Below are positions 52,748 through 62,263 of a stretch of DNA of 64,000 nt, piece after piece. The notes under the pieces are model-generated. The model was not told where the DNA came from. It was given only the letters and a program-made list of their open reading frames with translations, and did no database searches. Both the position numbers and the translations under genes were made by a program. Positions within the stretch are counted from its first letter, which is position 1; each line of letters opens with the position of its first letter. The stretch comes from Stutzerimonas kunmingensis (GTDB lineage Bacteria; Pseudomonadota; Gammaproteobacteria; Pseudomonadales; Pseudomonadaceae), in assembly GCF_014764705.1 (NCBI RefSeq), contig NZ_JACXXG010000004.1:1-64000 (forward strand). Direction: 5' to 3'.

Positions 52748-54088
52748 TCAGGTCAGGAAATAGAGCCCGCCGGCGATCACCACGCCGGAGAACACCAGGC
52801 AGAGCAGGCAGTAGCCCATGATGTCGCGGGCACCGAGCCCGGCGATGCCCAGCAGCGGCAGCGCCCAGAACGGCTGGATCATGTTGGTCCAGGCATCGCC
52901 CCAGGCGATCGTCATGGCCGTGACTTCCGGTGCCACGCCGAGCGCGGCGCCAGCCGGCAGCATGATCGGCCCCTGCACTGCCCACTGGCCGCCACCGGAG
53001 GGCACGAAGACGTTGACCAGCCCGGCACTGAGAAAGGCCAGCACCGGGAAGCTCTCGGTCGTCGACCAGGTTACGAAGGTGTCAGTGACCTGTCGGCCGA
53101 GCGATACGCCGGCCGCATTGGCGCCGACCATCATCCCCATGATCCCGGCGTAGAAAGGGAACTGCACGACGATGCCGGCGATGCCGCGAATGCTCTCCTC
53201 GATGGCGCGCATGTAGCGCTCCGGCGTGCCATGCATCAGCAGGCCGGTGAAGAGAAAGATCGAGATCACGATGTTCAGGCTCAACGCCAGGCCGTTCTCG
53301 CTGAAGTGCCGGTAGAAGAACAGCACCGCCAGCGCGACCATGATCAGGCCGAGGGTGCGGCTGTCGTCCAGGCGCTGGGTAGCGGTCTCCCGCGGGATGT
53401 CGCTTGGCTGGGGTTCCTCCAGCAGCGCCGGGTCGACCACTTTCGGCGTCTTCGGCTGCATGGCCCAGTTCAGCAGCGGCAGGCCGACCACCAGCACGGC
53501 GATGATGATCAGGTTGTAGGAGGCGAACAGCGTCTGGCCGACGCCGATGGCCTCGGTCAGTGCGCCACCGGTCATCTTTTCCAGATCGGCGCCACCGCTG
53601 GCCAGCGACAGCGGAATCGAGCCGGAAAAGCCGCCGTGCCAGATCAGGAAGCCGGAGTAGGCCGAAGCCACCAGCAGCGGGTAGTCGACGCCGCGCACCT
53701 GACGCGCCAGCGCGCGGGCGAAGACCGCGCCGATGACCAGGCCGAAACCCCAGTTGATCCAGGAACCGGCCAACGCGACGAGCGTGACCAGCACGATGGC
53801 CTGGCCCGGGGACTGCGGGATGCGGGCCATGCGGTCGAGCAGTCGGTTGATCGCCGGCGCCCGTGCCAAGGCATGGCCGGTGACCAGGATCAGCGACATC
53901 TGCATGGTGAAGGCCAGCAGGTTCCAGAAGCCGTTGCCCCAGTGCTGCGCCATCGCCGGCAGGCCCTGACCGGTACTGAGCATGGCGGCGATCAGCACGA
54001 TCAGTGTGAGCAGGATGGCGAAGACGAAGGGCGAGGGGAGGAAGCGTTGCACCAGGTAGACGCTGACCGCGGTTATTCTGTTGAGCAC
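52748..54088 (-). CDS. atoE: AtoE-family short-chain fatty-acid transporter
   Basis: A 446-aa polytopic inner-membrane protein of the AtoE/TIGR00366 family. The tell-tale segments are present: WINWGFGLVIGAVFARALAR, GGFSGSIPLSLAS, FVPSGGGQWAVQGPIM and MTIAWGDAWTNMIQPFWALP. It likely imports short-chain fatty acids such as acetoacetate or butyrate. It is upstream of the GntP-bdhA operon on the same strand, separated by the stem-loop region. No acetoacetyl-CoA transferase is in the window. Confidence 0.9.
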   Translation of the reverse strand: MLNRITAVSVYLVQRFLPSPFVFAILLTLIVLIAAMLSTGQGLPAMAQHWGNGFWNLLAFTMQMSLILVTGHALARAPAINRLLDRMARIPQSPGQAIVLVTLVALAGSWINWGFGLVIGAVFARALARQVRGVDYPLLVASAYSGFLIWHGGFSGSIPLSLASGGADLEKMTGGALTEAIGVGQTLFASYNLIIIAVLVVGLPLLNWAMQPKTPKVVDPALLEEPQPSDIPRETATQRLDDSRTLGLIMVALAVLFFYRHFSENGLALSLNIVISIFLFTGLLMHGTPERYMRAIEESIRGIAGIVVQFPFYAGIMGMMVGANAAGVSLGRQVTDTFVTWSTTESFPVLAFLSAGLVNVFVPSGGGQWAVQGPIMLPAGAALGVAPEVTAMTIAWGDAWTNMIQPFWALPLLGIAGLGARDIMGYCLLCLVFSGVVIAGGLYFLT

Positions 54089-54198
54089 GATGGGGTTCTC
54101 CCTTGTTGTCGTTATGTCGCCGCGCAGGTGCGGCGTTTCGCTTATGAGTGCGGCGGCGGCCGGCTGTTCCGCCGTACCCGGTCTCAGGAGATTGCTTT

Positions 54199-54615
54199 AT
54201 GCGTATTGCGTTGCTGCTATCGCTGATGGCCGTCGCGACCACCGCCCAGCCCGCCGAGCCGTTGCGGCTGCAGCTTGGCGGGCATCAACTCCAGGCCGAA
54301 TATGCGGATACCTTCTTGCAGCGCCAGCGTGGTCTGATGGGGCGTAGTGAACTTGCCAGCGACAGCGGCATGTTGTTCCGCTTTGATGAAGTGCGCCGGC
54401 ACTGCCTATGGATGAAGGACACGCCGCTGCCGTTGTCCGCGGCGTTCTTCGATGAGGACGGCGTTCTGGTCGATGTGATCGATCTGGAGCCGTTCAATAC
54501 CGAGATTCGTTGTTCGAAGCGGCCGGCACGTTATGCGCTGGAGATGGATCAGGGCTGGTTCGCTGAGCGGGAGATCGGACGGGACGCGCGGCTGGAAGGG
54601 ATACCGGAGGAGTAG
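54199..54615 (+). CDS. DUF192 family exported protein
   Basis: A 138-aa protein: signal peptide MRIALLLSLMAVATTAQPA, then the DUF192 (UPF0127) core. The core includes TFLQRQRGLMGRSEL, LFRFDEVRRHCLWMKDTPLPL (partly quoted), AFFDEDG and YALEMDQGW. The function of the family is not known. The frame is open to 54148, but GGAG stands eight bases before ATG 54199. GTAGGGTGGA-type repeats follow. Confidence 0.88.
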   Translation: MRIALLLSLMAVATTAQPAEPLRLQLGGHQLQAEYADTFLQRQRGLMGRSELASDSGMLFRFDEVRRHCLWMKDTPLPLSAAFFDEDGVLVDVIDLEPFNTEIRCSKRPARYALEMDQGWFAEREIGRDARLEGIPEE

Positions 54616-54637
54616 GCGTGCAAGCGGTGCGTCGGTG

Positions 54638-54764
54638 CGTAGGGTGGATAACGGCGAAGCCTTATTCACCGTAACCAGGCCCGACGCATGCGGATGTCTG
54701 GGACGGTGTCGGAGGCGATCTTGGTGGACGCGTGGAAAAGGCTCTGGCCGTTTTCCACCCTACG
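54638..54764. repeat. GTAGGGTGGA-type intergenic repeat, copy 3
   Basis: Begins CGTAGGGTGGATAACGGCGA and ends TTTTCCACCCTACGC. The inverted ends match perfectly over GTAGGGTGGA/TCCACCCTAC. It lies between the DUF192 gene and the Lrp gene, with a partial fourth copy 30 bases on. Confidence 0.8.
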
Positions 54765-54793
54765 CTTTCATTCCCTCGTGCGGCTGCTTCGCT

Positions 54794-54825
54794 CGTAGGG
54801 TGGATAACGGCTCCGCCTTGTCCTC
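54794..54825. repeat. GTAGGGTGGA-type intergenic repeat, partial copy 4
   Basis: CGTAGGGTGGATAACGGCTCC followed by GCCTTGTCC. This is only the left half of the element, ending before the 3' end of the Lrp-family gene. Confidence 0.7.
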
Positions 54826-54852
54826 CGCCCGCCGCGAACCCGGTCTGTAGGC

Positions 54853-55323
54853 TCAATCCAGCGGCAACTCCGTGGTCCGCTTCACCTCGCTCATGGCGAT
54901 ATGCGAGTGCGCCTCCTGCACGTGGGGGCGTTGCAAAAGCTGGTCGCGCAGGAAGCGTTCGTAGCTGTCGATATCGCGCGCCACCACCTTGAGCAGGTAA
55001 TCCGACTCGCCAGCCATGGTGTGGCACTCCAATACCTCGGGGTAACCCACCACCGCCCGCTCGAACTCGTCGAGGTTGCTGCGCCCGTGGGCCGAGAGCT
55101 TGATGTTGACGAACACTGTCATGTTCAGCCCGAGTTTCTTCGGGTTGAGCAGGGCGACCTTGCGCTCGATCAGCCCCTCCTCCTGCATGCGGTGGATGCG
55201 TCGCCAGCACGGCGATTGCGACAGTTCGACCTTCTCGGCAATTTCCGCCGCGGAGAGATCGGCGTTGTGTTGCAGCAGAAGGAGGATCTTGCGATCGATG
55301 CTGCTTAGGGGCGAAGTCTGCAT
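54853..55323 (-). CDS. Lrp/AsnC family transcriptional regulator
   Basis: A 156-aa regulator. The N-terminal helix-turn-helix (LSAAEIAEKVELSQSPCWRR, partly quoted) is followed by the RAM ligand-binding domain (VFVNIKLSAHGRSNLDEFERAV, partly quoted; GESDYLLKVVARDIDSYERF, partly quoted). ATG 55323 is the family start; an in-frame upstream ATG is less likely. Divergent from the oxidoreductase gene across 241 bases that include inverted repeats. It probably senses an amino acid or 2-oxoacid and controls the adjacent catabolic genes. Confidence 0.92.
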   Translation of the reverse strand: MQTSPLSSIDRKILLLLQHNADLSAAEIAEKVELSQSPCWRRIHRMQEEGLIERKVALLNPKKLGLNMTVFVNIKLSAHGRSNLDEFERAVVGYPEVLECHTMAGESDYLLKVVARDIDSYERFLRDQLLQRPHVQEAHSHIAMSEVKRTTELPLD

Positions 55324-55471
55324 GGTCGTGCCTGTTTTCTTGTTGTTAGCGAATGGGTCATGCACAGAAGCGCTGTTCTACCGCAAAAGTAGAAAGAAAA
55401 TCTCTCTTCGTCACGGCCAGACTGTTAATCGACACGCGACGGTGGGGTGATCCCCTGCCGATTGCCGGCGT

Positions 55472-55496
55472 GGAGAGACAACCGTGCGGTTTCTCC
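55472..55496. promoter_or_regulatory. Inverted repeat in the Lrp/oxidoreductase divergent promoter region
   Basis: GGAGA...AACCG-TG-CGGTT-TCTCC folds as a near-perfect 12-base-pair palindrome. It could be an operator for the adjacent Lrp-type regulator or a leader hairpin. GGGG-TGAT-CCCC (55444-55455) lies just before it. Function is inferred. Confidence 0.4.
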
Positions 55497-55564
55497 ATGA
55501 CTGCGTCAGGCGGGTAGCGAACAACGCAACCCTGACTCCGATAACAACAAATTAGGAGCGCCCC

Positions 55565-58500
55565 ATGTCTCTGGCCGAGATCCGTCTGGACGACAAGTAC
55601 CGGCTTGCAACCGGTCATCTTTACCTCACCGGCACCCAGGCGCTGACCCGCTTGCCGATGCTGCAGCATCAGCGTGATCAGGCTCGTGGTTTGAATACCG
55701 GTGGCTTCATCTCCGGCTATCGCGGCTCGCCATTGGGCGGGCTGGACAAGAGCCTCTGGGAAGCCCGCGACTACCTCAAGCAACACGCCATCCACTTCCA
55801 GCCGGGCGTCAACGAAGAGTTGGCCGCCACCGCGGTGTGGGGCAGCCAGCAGACCAACCTGTTCCCCGGCGCCAAGTACGACGGCGTGTTCGCCATGTGG
55901 TACGGCAAGGGCCCGGGGGTCGACCGCGCCGGTGACGTGTTCAAGCACGGCAATGCGGCAGGTGTTGCACCCAACGGCGGCGTGCTGCTGCTGGCGGGTG
56001 ACGACCACGGCTGCAAGTCCTCGACGCTGCCGCACCAGAGCGAGCATGCCTTCATCGCCGCCTCGATTCCGGTGCTGAACCCCGCCAACGTTCAGGAAAT
56101 TCTCGATTACGGCATCATCGGCTGGGAACTGTCGCGCTACTCCGGCTGCTGGGTGGCACTGAAGACCATCGCCGAGAACGTCGATTCTTCCGCCGTGGTG
56201 GAAGTCGATCCGCTGCGCATGCAAACGCGCATCCCAGAAGATTTCGAACTGCCCGAGGACGGCGTGCACATCCGCTGGCCGGACCCGCCGCTGGCCCAGG
56301 AAAAGCGCCTCAATCTGTACAAGATTTACGCTGCGCGCGCCTTCGCCCGCGCCAACAACCTCAACCGGGTGATGCTTGATTCGCCGAATCCGCGCATGGG
56401 CATCATCACCACCGGCAAGTCCTATCTCGACGTGCGCCAGGCGCTGGATGACCTCGGCCTCGACGAAGCGCTATGCGCCTCGGTCGGCCTGCGGGTGCTC
56501 AAGGTCGGCATGAGCTGGCCGCTGGAGCCGGTCTCGGTGCACGAGTTCGCCCAGGGGCTGGACGAGATTCTGGTGGTCGAGGAGAAGCGCAGCATCATCG
56601 AAGACCAGCTCACTGGGCAGCTCTACAACTGGCCGGTCAGCAAGCGCCCGCGGGTGGTCGGCGAATTCGACGAGCAGGGCAATTCATTGCTGCCGAATCT
56701 CTCCGAGCTGACCCCGGCGATGATCGCCCGGGTGATCGCCAAGCGCCTCGCGCCGATTTACACCAGCGAAAGCATCCTCACCCGCCTGGCTTTCCTCGAT
56801 GCCAAGGAGAAGGCCCTGGCCGCGCGCAGCTACAGCACCGTGCGCACGCCGCATTATTGCTCCGGTTGCCCGCACAACACTTCGACCAAGGTGCCCGAGG
56901 GCAGCCGTGCCTCGGCCGGCATCGGCTGTCATTACATGGTGCAGTGGATGGACCGGCGCACCGAGACCTTTACCCAGATGGGCGGCGAGGGCGTCAACTG
57001 GATCGGCCAGGCGCCGTTCACCGACACCCCGCACATGTTCCAGAACCTCGGCGACGGCACTTATTTTCACTCCGGCAGCCTGGCCGTGCGTGCGGCCGTC
57101 GCGGCCGGCGTGAACGTGACCTACAAGATTCTCTACAACGATGCTGTGGCCATGACGGGCGGCCAGCCCATCGACGGCGAGCTGCGCGTCGACCAGCTCA
57201 GCCGGCAGATCTTCCACGAAGGCGTCAAACGCATCGCTCTGGTCAGCGATGAGCCGGACAAGTACCCGACCCGCGATACCTTCGCGCCAATCACCAGCTT
57301 CCATCACCGCCGCGAACTGGATGCCGTGCAGCGCGAGTTGCGCGAATTCAAGGGCGTCTCGGTGATCATCTACGACCAGACCTGCGCCACCGAGAAGCGT
57401 CGTCGGCGCAAGCGCGGCAAGCTGGAAGACCCGGCCAAGCGCGCCTTTATCAACCCGGCGGTCTGCGAGGGTTGCGGCGACTGCGGTGAGAAGTCTAACT
57501 GCCTCGCCGTGTTGCCGCTGGAAACCGAACTGGGGCGCAAGCGCGAGATCGACCAGAACGCCTGCAACAAGGACTTCTCCTGCGTCGAGGGCTTCTGTCC
57601 GAGCTTCGTCACCGTGCATGGCGGCGGGTTGCGCAAGCCCGAAGCCGTGGCTGGCGGTATCGAGGCGGCGACGTTGCCCGAGCCGCTGCACCCAACGCTG
57701 GATCGTCCATGGAACGTGCTGATTCCGGGTGTCGGCGGCAGCGGTGTGACTACCCTTGGCGCGCTGCTCGGCATGGCCGCGCATCTGGAAGGCAAGGGCT
57801 GCACGGTGCTCGACCAGGCCGGCCTGGCGCAGAAGTTCGGCCCGGTGACCACCCACGTGCGCATCGCCGCGAAGCAGAGCGACATCTACGCCGTGCGCAT
57901 CGCCGCCGGTGAGGCCGATCTGCTGCTCGGCTGCGACCTGATTGTCACGGCGGGCGACGAGTCACTGACCCGCCTCAACGAGCAGATCAGCAACGCCGTG
58001 GTGAACAGCCACGAATCGGCCACCGCCGAGTTCACCCGCAACCCCGACGCCCAGGTGCCCGGCGGCGCCATGCGGCAGGCCATCAGCGCGGCGGTCGGTG
58101 CCGAGAAGACCCACTTCGTCGACGCCACCCGCCTCGCCACGCGACTGCTCGGCGATAGCATCGCCACCAACCTGTTCCTGCTCGGCTTCGCCTATCAGCA
58201 GGGGCTGCTGCCGATCAGCGCCGAGGCCATAGAGAAGGCTATCGAGCTCAACGGCGTTGCCGCCAAGCTGAATCTGCAGGCCTTCCGCTGGGGCCGCCGT
58301 GCCGTGCTCGAGCGTGAAGCGGTGGAGCAGTTGGCACGCCCCGTCGATATGGTCGAACCGATCTGCAAGACCCTGGAAGAGATCGTCGACTGGCGCGTGG
58401 ACTTCCTTACCCGCTACCAGAGTGCCGGACTGGCGCGCCGCTATCGCCAGTTGGTCGAGCGCGTGCGCGACGCCGATAGCGCGGACGATCTGGCGCTGTC

Positions 58501-59035
58501 CAAGGCCGTCGCGCGCTACTACTTCAAGCTCCTCGCCTACAAGGACGAGTACGAGGTAGCGCGGCTGTACAGCGAGCCGGAATTCCGCCAGCAGCTCGAA
58601 GCGCAGTTCGAGGGCGACTACAAGCTGCAGTTTCACCTCGCCCCAGCCTGGCTGGCCAAGCGTGACCCCGTCACCGGTGAACCGCGCAAGCGCGAGCTGG
58701 GGCCGTGGGTGCTGAACCTGTTTGGCGTGCTGGCCAAGTTCCGCTTCCTGCGCGGTACGCCGCTCGATCCGTTCGGCTATGGCCACGACCGCCGCGTCGA
58801 GCGCCAGCTGATCAGCGAGTACGAGAAAACCGTGGACGAGCTGCTGGCCCAGCTCAAGCCGACCAACTACCGCACCGCCGTGGCCATCGCCGCGCTACCG
58901 GAACAGATCCGCGGCTACGGCCCGGTGAAGGAGCGCTCCATTGCCAAGGCCCGCCAGCAAGAGAAGTTGCTCCGCGAGCAGCTGGCCAAGGGCGACGAGG
59001 TGCAGAGCGTGCGGCTGTTCCAGCCTGCGGCCTAG
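55565..59035 (+). CDS. Fused indolepyruvate:ferredoxin oxidoreductase
   Basis: A 1156-aa single-chain version of IorAB. It converts aryl pyruvates to aryl-acetyl-CoA with ferredoxin. The order is: an N-terminal pyruvate-ferredoxin-oxidoreductase domain (GGFISGYRGSPLGGL near 46), a TPP-binding domain (GIGCHYMVQWMDRRTETFTQ, partly quoted; GDGTYFHSG; NDAVAMTGGQP near 540), and 4Fe-4S cysteines CEGCGDCGEKSNC and CNKDFSCVEGFC. A gamma domain starting GVGGSGVTTLGALLGMAAHL (partly quoted) follows, then a long C-terminal extension (from about 900). Expected substrates are indole-, phenyl- or 4-hydroxyphenyl-pyruvate and branched keto acids. Confidence 0.93.
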   Translation: MSLAEIRLDDKYRLATGHLYLTGTQALTRLPMLQHQRDQARGLNTGGFISGYRGSPLGGLDKSLWEARDYLKQHAIHFQPGVNEELAATAVWGSQQTNLFPGAKYDGVFAMWYGKGPGVDRAGDVFKHGNAAGVAPNGGVLLLAGDDHGCKSSTLPHQSEHAFIAASIPVLNPANVQEILDYGIIGWELSRYSGCWVALKTIAENVDSSAVVEVDPLRMQTRIPEDFELPEDGVHIRWPDPPLAQEKRLNLYKIYAARAFARANNLNRVMLDSPNPRMGIITTGKSYLDVRQALDDLGLDEALCASVGLRVLKVGMSWPLEPVSVHEFAQGLDEILVVEEKRSIIEDQLTGQLYNWPVSKRPRVVGEFDEQGNSLLPNLSELTPAMIARVIAKRLAPIYTSESILTRLAFLDAKEKALAARSYSTVRTPHYCSGCPHNTSTKVPEGSRASAGIGCHYMVQWMDRRTETFTQMGGEGVNWIGQAPFTDTPHMFQNLGDGTYFHSGSLAVRAAVAAGVNVTYKILYNDAVAMTGGQPIDGELRVDQLSRQIFHEGVKRIALVSDEPDKYPTRDTFAPITSFHHRRELDAVQRELREFKGVSVIIYDQTCATEKRRRRKRGKLEDPAKRAFINPAVCEGCGDCGEKSNCLAVLPLETELGRKREIDQNACNKDFSCVEGFCPSFVTVHGGGLRKPEAVAGGIEAATLPEPLHPTLDRPWNVLIPGVGGSGVTTLGALLGMAAHLEGKGCTVLDQAGLAQKFGPVTTHVRIAAKQSDIYAVRIAAGEADLLLGCDLIVTAGDESLTRLNEQISNAVVNSHESATAEFTRNPDAQVPGGAMRQAISAAVGAEKTHFVDATRLATRLLGDSIATNLFLLGFAYQQGLLPISAEAIEKAIELNGVAAKLNLQAFRWGRRAVLEREAVEQLARPVDMVEPICKTLEEIVDWRVDFLTRYQSAGLARRYRQLVERVRDADSADDLALSKAVARYYFKLLAYKDEYEVARLYSEPEFRQQLEAQFEGDYKLQFHLAPAWLAKRDPVTGEPRKRELGPWVLNLFGVLAKFRFLRGTPLDPFGYGHDRRVERQLISEYEKTVDELLAQLKPTNYRTAVAIAALPEQIRGYGPVKERSIAKARQQEKLLREQLAKGDEVQSVRLFQPAA

Positions 59036-59041
59036 CGCGAT

Positions 59042-59095
59042 GGCCGCGAAGTTACTGGCGCAGGAGTAACGCCTGACAGCCAGTTTTTCGCGGCC
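59042..59095 (+). terminator. Long stem-loop after the oxidoreductase gene
   Basis: GGCCGCGAA (59042-59050) pairs with TTCGCGGCC (59087-59095). Inside it ACTGGC pairs with GCCAGT, and CAGG with CCTG. The 54-base structure begins seven bases after the oxidoreductase stop. A small stem GCTCTGC/GCAGAGC follows at 59138-59156. Without a terminal T-run, it may be a transcript stabiliser or weak terminator before the dehydrogenase gene. Confidence 0.6.
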
Positions 59096-59185
59096 CGGAT
59101 CGCCCGAATAGCGGTGGCCCCGGTACCAGACAACAAGGCTCTGCTGGCTGCAGAGCATCAGACCAACAAGAACGAGGTAACCCAA

Positions 59186-60280
59186 ATGTCCGTCTTCGCT
59201 CACCCCGACTTCGATCGCCACGAGCAGGTGGTCTTCTGTCATGACCAGGTGTCGGGTCTGAAAGCCATCATCGCCATCCACGACACGCGCCTCGGTCCGG
59301 CGCTGGGTGGCTGTCGGATGTTTCCCTACGCCAATGACGACGACGCCCTGCGCGATGTGCTGCGCCTGTCGCGCGGGATGACGCTGAAATCCTCGCTGGC
59401 CGGACTCAAGCTCGGCGGCGGCAAGGCGGTGATCATCGGTGACCCGCACACCGGCAAGAGCCAGGCGCTGCTGCATGCGATGGGTGATTTCGTCGACAGC
59501 CTCGGCGGGCGCTACATCACCGCCGCCGACTCCGGCACCGGCGATGCCGAGATGCAGGCCTTCGCCCAGCGCACCCGTCATGTGGTCGGCGCCACGCCAC
59601 GCACCACGCTGGATGGCAGCATCGCCAGCGGCGACCCGTCGCCATCCACCGCCTATGGCGTGTTCGTCGGCCTCAAGGAAGCGGTGCGCCAGCGCCTCGG
59701 TCGCGACGATCTGACCGGGTTGAAGGTGGCGATCCAGGGTGTTGGTCATGTCGGCCTGGGCCTGGCGCGGCACCTGAAGGCGGCTGGCGCCGAGCTGTGG
59801 GTGGCGGACATCTTCGATGCCAACGTCAAGCAGGCGATGGAGGAAGTGGGCGCCAACGTGGTGCGCCCGCAGGACATCTACGGCCTGGACGTGGACGTTT
59901 TCGCGCCCTGCGCCATGGGCGGCATCCTCAACGAGCAGACCCTGGAAGTGCTGCGCGCCCCGGTGATCGCCGGGGCGGCCAACAATCAGCTGGCCACCGC
60001 CGAGATCGGCATCGAACTGCAGCGGCGCAACCAGCTCTACGCGCCGGACTATGCGATCAATGCCGGCGGCATCATCGACGTCTACTACCAGCGCACCGGC
60101 GGCAGCGCCGCGCAGATCGACGCTCATGTGAACGCCATCGGCGATACCCTGCGCGAGATATTCACCCGCTCCGCTGCCAGCGGTGAGCCGACCTCGGTAA
60201 TCGCCGATCGCCTGGCGCTGGAGCGCCTGCACGCCGCCGGCGTACCGCAGGCCGAGGCACTCAAGCGCCAGGCTTCATGA
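59186..60280 (+). CDS. ldh: Leucine/phenylalanine-type amino-acid dehydrogenase
   Basis: A 364-aa NAD-dependent Glu/Leu/Phe/Val dehydrogenase, the usual length of leucine dehydrogenases. Substrate region [12 protein letters not shown], catalytic Lys80 in LGGGK, Asp in SGTGDAEMQ, and the NAD fold [10 protein letters not shown] near 190 are present. It deaminates amino acids to 2-oxoacids. Substrate preference (leucine/valine or phenylalanine/tyrosine) is not decided by the motifs. The neighbours use keto acids of both kinds. ATG 59186 has GAGG upstream. Confidence 0.9.
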   Translation: MSVFAHPDFDRHEQVVFCHDQVSGLKAIIAIHDTRLGPALGGCRMFPYANDDDALRDVLRLSRGMTLKSSLAGLKLGGGKAVIIGDPHTGKSQALLHAMGDFVDSLGGRYITAADSGTGDAEMQAFAQRTRHVVGATPRTTLDGSIASGDPSPSTAYGVFVGLKEAVRQRLGRDDLTGLKVAIQGVGHVGLGLARHLKAAGAELWVADIFDANVKQAMEEVGANVVRPQDIYGLDVDVFAPCAMGGILNEQTLEVLRAPVIAGAANNQLATAEIGIELQRRNQLYAPDYAINAGGIIDVYYQRTGGSAAQIDAHVNAIGDTLREIFTRSAASGEPTSVIADRLALERLHAAGVPQAEALKRQAS

Positions 60281-60408
60281 GTCCTGACGGCCGGTCGCCT
60301 GGGCGTGCCGGCCTTCACTGAGCGGGGCGGCCGGTTCTGATCGCCAGCGCCGTGCCCGCTCCGTTCGTTCGCACCATCCCTGACAAAAACAACAAGCAGG
60401 AATCCGCA

Positions 60409-61818
60409 ATGACCGATAAAACCAGCCTCGCGGCCGGCACCTTCGCCGGCGCGCGCGCACGCATCCAAGACAACGCCAGCCGCGGCCTGTGGTCCTCCCG
60501 CTGGGTGTTCTTCCTCGCCGCCACCGGCTCGGCGGTGGGCCTGGGCAATATCTGGAAATTCCCCTACGTGACCGGGCAGAACGGCGGCGGCGCCTTCGTT
60601 CTGGTCTACCTCGCCTGCATCCTGCTGATCGGCATTCCGCTGCTGATGACCGAGGTGATGATCGGCCGCCGCGGTCGGGCGAATCCTGATGGCGCCGTGG
60701 CCCGGCTGGCTCGCGAAGCCGGGGCCAGTTCGCGCTGGCGCGTGGTCGGCTGGCTCGGCGGGCTGACCGGCTTTCTCATTCTGAGTTTCTATCTGGTGGT
60801 GGCTGGCTGGGCGCTGGCCTATGTGCCGGCGACTTTCAGCGGCGGTTTCACCGGCGTCAGCGGTGAGGCCAGTGGCGAGCTGTTCGGCGCGCTGCTGGCG
60901 GACCCGCTGCGCCTGGTGGTTTGCGCCACGCTGGTGCTGGCCGCGACCATGCTGATCGTCGGTTTCGGCGTGCGCGGTGGGCTGGAGCGTTCGCTGCGTT
61001 TTCTGATGCCCGGACTATTCGTGCTGATGCTGGTGCTGGTTGTTTATGCCGCCATCGAAGGCGAATTCGCCCAGGCGCTGCAGTTTCTCTTCGTGCCGGA
61101 CTTCTCCGCGCTGACTGCGCAGAGCGTGCTGGTCGCCCTTGGCCATGCCTTCTTCACCCTGAGCCTCGGTTGCGGCGCGATGATGGTCTACGGCTCCTAT
61201 CTGCCGGAAGGCACCTCGATCGCCAAGACCTCGATTCTGGTGGCGCTGGCCGATACCGCGGTGGCGCTGCTGGCAGGCCTGGCGATCTTCCCGCTGGTGT
61301 TCGGCAACGCGCTGGAACCTGGGGCCGGGCCGGGGCTGATCTTCGTCACCCTGCCGATCGCCTTCGGCCAGATGCCACTGGGGCAGGTCGTCGGTGGGCT
61401 GTTCTTCGTGATGCTGGTGATCGCCGCGCTGACCTCGGCCATCTCGCTTTCCGAGCCGAGCATCGCGTGGCTCACCGAGCGCTTCGGCATCAGCCGGACC
61501 AAGGCGGTGCTGGGCAGCGGTCTGGTGCTCTGGCTGCTGAGCCTGGGCAGCGTGTTCTCCTTCAACCACTGGGCGGACTACCAGCTGTTCGGCAAGACCT
61601 TCTTCGACACCCTGGACTACCTCACCACCAATTGGCTGATGCCGCTGGGTGGGCTCGGTACGGTGCTGTTCACCGGCTGGGTGCTGCAAAAACAGGTGGT
61701 CAGCGACGCGATCGGCATTCGCAACGCCGGGCTGTTCCAGGCCTGGTGGAAGCTGCTGCGCTACGGCACGCCGGTGGCCATCGTGCTGGTATTCCTCAAC
61801 CTGCTCGGGCTGATCTAG
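60409..61818 (+). CDS. Na+-dependent neurotransmitter:sodium symporter family transporter
   Basis: A 469-aa polytopic inner-membrane amino-acid symporter (SNF/NSS family). Helix 1 has the Na+ site motif FFLAATGSAVGLGNIWKFPY (at about 32-51) and GGGAFVLVYL. About 11-12 helices follow. Members import tryptophan, tyrosine, leucine or related amino acids with sodium. It lies after the dehydrogenase and before HPD, fitting uptake of the amino acid degraded here. AAGCAGGAA precedes ATG 60409. The frame extends to 60352 without support. Confidence 0.9.
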   Translation: MTDKTSLAAGTFAGARARIQDNASRGLWSSRWVFFLAATGSAVGLGNIWKFPYVTGQNGGGAFVLVYLACILLIGIPLLMTEVMIGRRGRANPDGAVARLAREAGASSRWRVVGWLGGLTGFLILSFYLVVAGWALAYVPATFSGGFTGVSGEASGELFGALLADPLRLVVCATLVLAATMLIVGFGVRGGLERSLRFLMPGLFVLMLVLVVYAAIEGEFAQALQFLFVPDFSALTAQSVLVALGHAFFTLSLGCGAMMVYGSYLPEGTSIAKTSILVALADTAVALLAGLAIFPLVFGNALEPGAGPGLIFVTLPIAFGQMPLGQVVGGLFFVMLVIAALTSAISLSEPSIAWLTERFGISRTKAVLGSGLVLWLLSLGSVFSFNHWADYQLFGKTFFDTLDYLTTNWLMPLGGLGTVLFTGWVLQKQVVSDAIGIRNAGLFQAWWKLLRYGTPVAIVLVFLNLLGLI

Positions 61819-61988
61819 CAGGCTGGGTCGACGGGGCGGTGGGCTGAAGCCCACCCTACCGTGTGCAGTCGGCTCTTGCGCTTGGTGGGCCGAAGCCCAC
61901 TCTAAAGTGTGCCGTGGGCTTCGTTCGAAGTCCCTTTGGTGGGCTCGGAGCCTGCCCTGCGAGTCAGGCCCTTAACGGGTTCTCGTAG

Positions 61989-62014
61989 GGTGGGCTTCAG
62001 CCCACCTTTTTTTT
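61989..62014 (+). terminator. Rho-independent terminator after the symporter gene
   Basis: GGTGGGC-TTCA-GCCCACC (61989-62006) is followed by eight T. The hairpin is one of the GGTGGGC repeat units. It separates the symporter from hpd. Confidence 0.85.
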
Positions 62015-62121
62015 CGCCTCGGGCGCCTGGAATACATGTGCGGCAGCTTGTCGCACCACGCTGTCAGCTTTTCGTTACGCCTGGCAAGCCGCTGGGCCAG
62101 GCTTTTCAGCAAAAAAGGCGA

Positions 62122-62139
62122 TGTAAGGAAAACCTGACG
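62122..62139 (+). promoter_or_regulatory. Possible TyrR/PhhR box upstream of hpd
   Basis: TGTAAG-GAAAAC-CTGACG (62122-62139) matches TGTAAA-N6-TTTACA well in the left half and only at three of six in the right half. Tyrosine-responsive control would fit the gene, but the match is weak. Confidence 0.3.
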
Positions 62140-62263
62140 GCGGGGATGGCGCCAGCCGCTTTCCGTGCCCGTAAACAGCATTGTTCGCTGCCCTGGCCTG
62201 GGGTGTGATGGGGCCAGCCAAGCCGTGCAGCGGCAGTCCTCACAACAATAATCAGGAGGCGAT

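Larger units (their letters stand above)
61819..62263. other. Intergenic region with GGTGGGC hairpins and the hpd promoter
   Basis: Up to four GGTGGGCTGAAGCCCACC-type short palindromes lie between 61836 and 62006, variants of the repeat family elsewhere in the window. The last is a strong terminator (see separate entry). The remaining 250 bases hold the hpd upstream region with a weak TyrR/PhhR-like site. No gene seen. Confidence 0.65.
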
